Positions 15,308-19,550 of a DNA stretch of 19,550 nt are shown piece by piece. The notes under the pieces are model-generated. The model saw nothing but the letters and a program-made list of their open reading frames with translations. It did not search any database and had not been told where the DNA came from. Within the stretch, counting starts at the first letter, position 1. Every line of letters begins with the position of its first letter. The position numbers were made by a program, and so were the translations under genes. The DNA comes from Rhodothermia bacterium (GTDB taxonomy: Bacteria; Bacteroidota; Rhodothermia; Balneolales; Natronogracilivirgulaceae). The stretch lies in contig SKUI01000261.1 of NCBI GenBank assembly GCA_007122185.1, positions 1 through 19,550 on the forward strand, written 5' to 3'.

Positions 15308-15330
15308 AAGAAATCTCGATTTCTTTTTTT
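15308..15330 (+). terminator. Intrinsic terminator of the histone-like gene
   Basis: AAGAAAT (15308-15314) pairs with ATTTCTT (15319-15325) over a CTCG tetraloop, directly followed by further T residues to 15330. It begins one base after the TAG stop. The stem is A/T-rich and short, so termination may be incomplete, which would give a role to the second hairpin downstream. Confidence 0.65.
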
Positions 15331-15346
15331 GTTTTATACGTTTGAC

Positions 15347-15380
15347 AAAAGCCATTTCGAGCAATCGATAATGGCTTTTT
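15347..15380. terminator. Bidirectional terminator between the histone-like gene and the M42 peptidase
   Basis: AAAAGCCATT (15347-15356) pairs perfectly with AATGGCTTTT (15370-15379), with a T tract continuing on the plus strand and an A tract at the other end. Inside, TCGA-GCAA-TCGA (15357-15368) adds four base pairs capped by a GNRA-type GCAA tetraloop, with one bulged T. It can serve the rightward histone-like gene and the leftward peptidase gene. Confidence 0.8.
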
Positions 15381-15456
15381 TATTTTGCACATTCTTGCTG
15401 CCATGCACACCATGTAACCGGCATCCGGTCATCAGCCGATTTGGCGGAATGTTCCG

Positions 15457-16533
15457 CTATTCAAAAAGATTGAATATCTGATTTTTTTTCACGGCAAGTA
15501 CAGACTCGGCCAAAAAGTCTGTGAGTTGAAGGATATCCGAAACGGAGGCCAGCTCTACAGGACTGTGCATGTATCGAAGGGGCAGTGAAACAAGTCCTAT
15601 GGGTATCCCCCGTTTCTGATAAAAAATACTGTCGGCGTCGGTTCCGGTCCGTGACCCGGATGCTTCCCGCTGAAGGGGGATGCCTGTTTTTTCCGCTACC
15701 TGTTCAAAATGCTCAAGTACTACCGGGTGGTTGGCGCCGCCATGGTTTATCACGGGACCGTTGCCCATTTTTACCAACCCATGCTGTTTATGATTGATGC
15801 CGGGGGTGTCCGTGGCGTGGGTCACATCGGTGACAAAAGCGACATCAGGTTCGTATCGATAGGCCATCATACGGGCCCCGAACCCGCCAACTTCTTCCTG
15901 GACGGCATTGAGTGCAATAACGTTGACGGCCAGTTCCGAACGCCTCAATTGCAGTATTTCAATAACTCTGGCAATTACAAATCCCCCGATCCTGTTGTCC
16001 AGGGCGCGACCGGTAATCAGGTCGTCTGAAAGAAATTCAAACTGCTCGGCAAGCGTGACGGGGTCGCCGATGCGTATCATGCCGAGGGCCTCTTCCCTGT
16101 TTGACGCCCCGATATCTATAAACAGATCGCTCCATTTGGGTAATTTATTGTTTTCACGGTCCTGGAGATGAATGGCCGTATTACCGATCACACCGCTGAC
16201 AATGCCGTCACGACTGTGTATGAAAACCTTGCGGGCCCGGGCAATACCAGGATCGCTGCCCCCTACCCTGTTAATGTATACGAATCCGGATTCATCTACA
16301 TATTGAATGATCATCCCGATCTCATCACAATGCGCTTCAAGCATCACGGTGATCGCTGACGGGTCTACATCCAGCCGCGCTGCCGCAGAGCCATAGGCAT
16401 CGGTTTCAACCAGGTCAGCTGCAGAACTGACATAATCCAGCCAAACCTGCTGTCCGGCTTTTTCGAATCCAGCCGGACTCGGGGTTACAAGTAGATTTTC
16501 CAGAAATTCTGCTGCTCTTTTGTCAAATGTCAT
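15457..16533 (-). CDS. M42-family metallo-aminopeptidase (FrvX/PepA-type)
   Basis: A 358-residue cytoplasmic peptidase of the M42 family, whose members form large tetrahedral dodecamers and trim N-terminal residues from peptides. The expected metal ligands and catalytic residues appear in order: H68 in EAHCDEIG with D70, D179 in GRALDNRIG, E213-E214 in NAVQEEVGGFGA, D236 in VTDVTHATDTPG, and H323 in YMHSPVE. Length is usual (about 340-365) and nothing is missing. Some M42 members have been annotated as endoglucanases, which the peptidase motifs do not support. It starts with ATG at 16533, is divergent from the HD gene, and ends before the bidirectional terminator. Confidence 0.92.
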   Translation of the reverse strand: MTFDKRAAEFLENLLVTPSPAGFEKAGQQVWLDYVSSAADLVETDAYGSAAARLDVDPSAITVMLEAHCDEIGMIIQYVDESGFVYINRVGGSDPGIARARKVFIHSRDGIVSGVIGNTAIHLQDRENNKLPKWSDLFIDIGASNREEALGMIRIGDPVTLAEQFEFLSDDLITGRALDNRIGGFVIARVIEILQLRRSELAVNVIALNAVQEEVGGFGARMMAYRYEPDVAFVTDVTHATDTPGINHKQHGLVKMGNGPVINHGGANHPVVLEHFEQVAEKTGIPLQREASGSRTGTDADSIFYQKRGIPIGLVSLPLRYMHSPVELASVSDILQLTDFLAESVLAVKKNQIFNLFE

Positions 16534-16618
16534 ATTTCTCCAGAGTTAAGATGATCCGAAGGTTAAATAATACTTATTTTCACAGACCATTTCAGTACCT
16601 TATGATAGTAATTTCGAT

Positions 16619-16632
16619 TGCAACAAGTTGCA
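16619..16632. promoter_or_regulatory. Perfect inverted repeat, candidate operator
   Basis: TGCAAC-AA-GTTGCA is a perfect 14-bp inverted repeat near the middle of the 184-bp gap between the divergent M42 and HD genes, about 86 bp from each start. It could be a repressor site affecting either gene, or a small hairpin. No regulator gene lies nearby to match it with. Confidence 0.4.
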
Positions 16633-16705
16633 GTAAGAATATCATTCACAGACAACGTGGCTGCAAACGTCCGGCACCAGCGGCATCAATACCTTGTGAG
16701 GATTC

Positions 16706-16715
16706 CTGGTACCAG
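16706..16715. other. Palindrome over the ribosome-binding position of the HD gene
   Basis: CTGGTACCAG is a perfect 10-bp palindrome ending 2 bp before the ATG at 16718, where a ribosome binding site would be. A GAGG lies further up (16698-16701), 16 bp from the ATG and too far for normal use. In the RNA the palindrome could pair only with a second copy, since it has no loop. It may be a protein site or chance. Confidence 0.25.
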
Positions 16716-16717
16716 TT

Positions 16718-17977
16718 ATGGATAAATCCACCCAATACAAAATATTCACGGATCCGGTTCACGGCTTCATCCATGTGCCGAAAGGTCTGGTTTTGAAATT
16801 GCTAGACCATCCTTATGTGCAGCGACTTCGAAGAATCCGTCAACTTGGGCTGGCAAATATGGTATTCCCCGGTGCCGAACACTCCCGTTTTTCCCATGCC
16901 CTGGGAGCTCTTGGACTTATGCAGCGGGTGCTTCACCATCTGCGGGAGCGGGACACCACCATTACCCACAAGGAATTTGAAAGCACGCTTATTGCCATTC
17001 TACTTCACGATATCGGCCACGGTCCATATTCCCATACCCTGGAAAAAGGCATTATCCGGAACACCCATCACGAGGAACTCACCCTGATGCTGATGGAGGA
17101 CCTCAACCGCCAGTTTGAGGGACAGCTGGATACGGCTATTGCCATCTTTACCGGAAAATACCCCAAAAAATTCTTGCATCAGCTTATTTCTTCTCAACTC
17201 GATATTGATCGCCTGGACTACATCAGGCGTGATGGCATGTTTGCCGGCGTGCAGGAAGGTGCCATCGGTATTGACCGGATCATCCGGACCATGCGTGTCC
17301 ATCAGGGAAATATCGTGATTGACAAGAAAGGCATCTATGCTATCGAAAATTATATCGTTGCACGCCGCCTGATGTATATGCAGGTCTATTTACACAAAAC
17401 CGTGCTTGGCGGTGACAAATTGCTTCTCGCCATACTTCAACGGGTGCGGCAACTCCTGGAGCAGGGAGTTGATCTGCCCTTTTATTCCCCTGCACTGGAA
17501 TTCTTCTTCAAGGACAAAGAGGCCGCGTCGAAAAAAGTCAACAGAAAGATACTCAATTCATTTGCAGATCTCGACGATAATGATATCTTGATGAATCTAA
17601 AGTACTGGCAACATTTTGATCAGGTCGTGTTGCGGGATTTATGCCGGCGTTTTCTCAATCGCGATTTCTTCCGTACCACGTTTCTTGACAGAAAGCCAAC
17701 GGTAAAACAGCTGACTAACTGGAAACAACAGACGGCAGATGCGCTCAGGCGTATGGAGTTGCCAACTGACGAGCATACCATAGATTGTTACCTCTTTCAC
17801 GATTTCAGCCAAAGCGAAGCCTATACCTACCACAGTGACGGCATCTGGATACTCCAGAATGATGATGTGGCAGTTGAGTTCTCCAAAGCATCTGATAATC
17901 AACATATCCTGGCTTTGACAAAGCCGGTTATCAAGCATTACCTGGTTCATCTCAAAGAAGTATCTCTCGACATCTGA
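16718..17977 (+). CDS. HD-domain phosphohydrolase (dNTPase/YwfO-like)
   Basis: A 419-residue cytoplasmic protein of the HD superfamily branch that includes SAMHD1 and the bacterial dNTP triphosphohydrolase-like YwfO group. It begins with the branch signature DPVHGFIHVPKG (12-23). Metal ligands are H60 in SRFSHALG, H97-D98 in LLHDIGHGPYSH, and the aspartates of SSQLDIDRLDYIRRDG (D162/D164). All are intact, so hydrolysis of deoxynucleoside triphosphates or a related nucleotide is likely. The C-terminal 200 residues carry helical regions and no other domain I recognise. The ATG at 16718 is the only good start; an in-frame TGA sits at 16697. The next gene follows after 5 bp, so the two should be cotranscribed. 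Confidence 0.9.
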   Translation: MDKSTQYKIFTDPVHGFIHVPKGLVLKLLDHPYVQRLRRIRQLGLANMVFPGAEHSRFSHALGALGLMQRVLHHLRERDTTITHKEFESTLIAILLHDIGHGPYSHTLEKGIIRNTHHEELTLMLMEDLNRQFEGQLDTAIAIFTGKYPKKFLHQLISSQLDIDRLDYIRRDGMFAGVQEGAIGIDRIIRTMRVHQGNIVIDKKGIYAIENYIVARRLMYMQVYLHKTVLGGDKLLLAILQRVRQLLEQGVDLPFYSPALEFFFKDKEAASKKVNRKILNSFADLDDNDILMNLKYWQHFDQVVLRDLCRRFLNRDFFRTTFLDRKPTVKQLTNWKQQTADALRRMELPTDEHTIDCYLFHDFSQSEAYTYHSDGIWILQNDDVAVEFSKASDNQHILALTKPVIKHYLVHLKEVSLDI

Positions 17978-17982
17978 CTCTC

Positions 17983-19071
17983 ATGAGTTACCGAATCATA
18001 GCGTTTATCATTGCAGCCGGACTCGTCGCTTTCTTTCTGGCGACAGGGACAGACAGCGTCCATGCGGACAGCACCTTGCCGATGGATGAATTGACGGACT
18101 CCACTATCATGGCGGCCCCATACTTTGCGCGGACAGCCTTTTCACATCAGTGTCTGAAAGTGGAGCGTGACGGCAAAATCATTGACCTCCCGGAAAACAA
18201 AGAACTGATACCGGGTGATATTGTAGAAACCTGCTCCAGGCACTTCGCCCTGATTGACTTCTATCCGGCTGGCACCATGATCCTTTATCCCGCTTCCAGG
18301 GCAACCATAGTATCGGATGGATCTGAATTGCTACTCAAAAGTGCTGAATTGCTGTTTGAAAGCGATTTGTCCGAGTCATCGTTTCCCGATGTTGTTCGCT
18401 GCTTTGACGAAACGCTGTATCACATTCATGATGCACCATCTGTCTCTTTTGGAGTTCACTGCCGGGGCGAATCCGGCATGATCCTAACATCAAAAACCGG
18501 ATCCTTGTGGTGGACTTGCCGCGATGTTCCTTGTGAGATTCCCGCCGGACAGGGCCTGATGGGCCGCATAACAACGGCCAATTATTCCGAAGTCACACTT
18601 CCGGCACAGCCACATATCACAACCGTCTATGTCATTCCACAACGTCAGGCGAAAGATCCGCTTCCGGACAGTGACCCGGAAGCAGATGCAGAAATAAATT
18701 CAGATGACAAGAGCGGGTTTTCGGCAACCATCATGTGGAATCGGGTGGAGATGGCGGATCAGTATCTGGTACATATTTACCAGGATACAGAGGAGCGGAT
18801 CCATCATGTGCTGACGCTTCACCACAAAAACCGATTTGCTGCCGAATTACCAGGGCCAGGCCGGTACATAGCGAGAATAATGGCAGTAGATTTTTACGGG
18901 GTTTCCGGAAAATGGTCAGCCCCGTTCTCCTTCACCGCAGATCACGATGAGTTTGTTGGGGAGGATAGTTTGGATGCATTGTCCCCCGGCAATACGGTTC
19001 AAAGTGAAAACACGGTCCCAAACCCGGACAGCGACTCACTTCTGCCCGATAACGGGGACCGGCATCTGTAA
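17983..19071 (+). CDS. Secreted FecR-like protein with a fibronectin type III-like domain
   Basis: A 362-residue exported protein. The N-terminus has a hydrophobic signal (5-22) and a possible signal peptidase site after VHA (28). Residues about 55-130 resemble a FecR domain: the pattern is value-of-inner-tag, ELIPGDIVET, then ALIDFYPAGTMILYPAS. Residues about 245-320 look like one FN3-type beta-sandwich (TIMWNRVEMADQYLVHIYQ, then GRYIARIMAVDFYGVSGKWS). The acidic C-terminal tail is low-complexity. The mature part has six cysteines (C57, C84, C140, C160, C179, C184), which could form disulfides in the periplasm. No sigma factor or TonB receptor is adjacent, so a classical FecR signalling role is unlikely; a structural or binding role is more probable. 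Confidence 0.65.
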   Translation: MSYRIIAFIIAAGLVAFFLATGTDSVHADSTLPMDELTDSTIMAAPYFARTAFSHQCLKVERDGKIIDLPENKELIPGDIVETCSRHFALIDFYPAGTMILYPASRATIVSDGSELLLKSAELLFESDLSESSFPDVVRCFDETLYHIHDAPSVSFGVHCRGESGMILTSKTGSLWWTCRDVPCEIPAGQGLMGRITTANYSEVTLPAQPHITTVYVIPQRQAKDPLPDSDPEADAEINSDDKSGFSATIMWNRVEMADQYLVHIYQDTEERIHHVLTLHHKNRFAAELPGPGRYIARIMAVDFYGVSGKWSAPFSFTADHDEFVGEDSLDALSPGNTVQSENTVPNPDSDSLLPDNGDRHL

Positions 19072-19130
19072 CCGGCGCTCTATGGGAAGCATGCCAGGCC
19101 CACTACTGCAACATTCCCTTCCTTTTCAGG

Positions 19131-19164
19131 AAACAAGCCGGCCTATCACTCAAACAAGCCGGCC
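19131..19164. repeat. 13-bp direct repeat at the 3' end of the M1 peptidase gene
   Basis: AAACAAGCCGGCC occurs at 19131-19143 and again at 19152-19164, 21 bp apart. The right copy encodes the peptidase C-terminus (AGLF); the left copy lies just past the TGA and in the same frame. It looks like a small in-frame tandem duplication interrupted by the stop codon. Confidence 0.6.
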
Positions 19165-19550
19165 CTGAGCACCTTGTTGTGGGGATCGACACGAAGTGCT
19201 TCCGGGCGGGATACTGTAATCACCGATTCACCGTCGGGGATCACCACCCGCAACTCTTCGCCATCCCATACTTCCACCGGCATGGGAAAATCGCGGCCTG
19301 ATGGTACCGACCAGGTCAGGATCAGTCCGTCTTCATGTGTCTGTTCCAGCAGTTCGGGCAAAGCGCTGTATCGAAGGTAAGCGTCAAAAAACCACCCAAG
19401 ATCACGGCCCGTTATCTCCTCTGCAATAGCAATAAATTCTTCGGTATCAGTATATCTGGACGGGACAGGCACTTTTTTTGCGGTTTCCTGGTGACCGGTA
19501 TCTGAAGGAATTCCTTCTGGATATATCATTTTTCTGAAAGCGCGGAAAAA
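19146..19550 (-). CDS. M1-family metallopeptidase, C-terminal part only
   Basis: The frame stays open to the window edge: upstream of the ATG at 19529 it continues with FFRAFRK and no stop, so the true start lies outside. The visible C-terminus has the helical piece typical of M1 aminopeptidases, DTEEFIAIAEEITGRDLGWF followed by FDAYLRYSALPEL, and then a beta-rich tail. The zinc-binding HExxH and GxMEN motifs would be in the part beyond the window. Such proteins are usually exported zinc aminopeptidases. It converges on the FecR-like gene with 74 bp between stops, in which I see no convincing terminator. Confidence 0.8.
   Translation of the reverse strand, partial: FFRAFRKMIYPEGIPSDTGHQETAKKVPVPSRYTDTEEFIAIAEEITGRDLGWFFDAYLRYSALPELLEQTHEDGLILTWSVPSGRDFPMPVEVWDGEELRVVIPDGESVITVSRPEALRVDPHNKVLRAGLFE

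Noticed and set aside
15173..15364. 63-codon minus-strand frame over the histone-like gene
   Set aside because: It crosses both terminator hairpins and is antisense to a recognised Hc1-type gene.
16706..16708. CTG as an alternative start for the HD gene, 4 bp after GAGG
   Set aside because: CTG starts are rare, and the conserved family sequence begins after the ATG at 16718.

Overview
The window reads as ordinary bacterial chromosome, about half G+C, densely packed with genes on both strands. The best guess for the host is the Bacteroidota/Balneolota (FCB) group. Three things point there: a 57-residue Hc1-type histone H1-like protein, an IMPase-family histidinol-phosphatase, and start codons that mostly lack a Shine-Dalgarno sequence and have only AT-rich leaders. 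The assignment is inference; there is no rRNA in the window. I saw no tRNA, rRNA, CRISPR array, integrase, transposase or phage gene.

Layout. (1) 1-4519: start of a possible exported protein, a HisN-like phosphatase, and divergently the RNA-binding factor Tex. Tex overlaps tail-to-tail by 44 bp with a TrmH-type tRNA methyltransferase, which lies 16 bp behind an orphan OmpR-type response regulator. (2) 4772-8912, minus strand: a tight unit transcribed lysA, threonine aldolase, MFS transporter, then an alpha/beta-hydrolase-like protein that has lost its catalytic serine and histidine. The joints are 4-bp overlaps or a 9-bp gap. A strong hairpin at 4549-4584 separates this unit from the response regulator. 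(3) 8994-13264, plus strand: a membrane-anchored penicillin-acylase-family protein with an altered nucleophile region, translationally coupled to a GH3 (NagZ-like) lipoprotein. (4) 13265-14944: two 45-bp imperfect repeats with an inverted segment between them, then a two-domain cytidine deaminase whose inactive domain comes first, then a degenerate amino-acid-kinase-like protein. (5) 14945-15456: the histone-like gene with its own promoter-like region and two terminator hairpins. (6) 15457-19550: an M42 aminopeptidase, divergently an HD-domain phosphohydrolase followed 5 bp later by a secreted FecR-like/FN3 protein, and finally the 3' part of an M1 peptidase running off the window.

Working together: lysA, ltaE and the transporter suggest an amino-acid supply or turnover unit. 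The acylase-like and GH3 proteins both face the periplasm and may act on cell-wall or acylated substrates. The cytidine deaminase and HD protein belong to nucleotide metabolism. The most unusual elements are three probable pseudo-enzymes (hydrolase-like, acylase-like, kinase-like), each beside an apparently intact enzyme, and the repeat pair ahead of the deaminase. I see no obvious defence or mobile system. Any new system here would most likely be the deaminase plus kinase-like pair, or the acylase-like plus GH3 pair.
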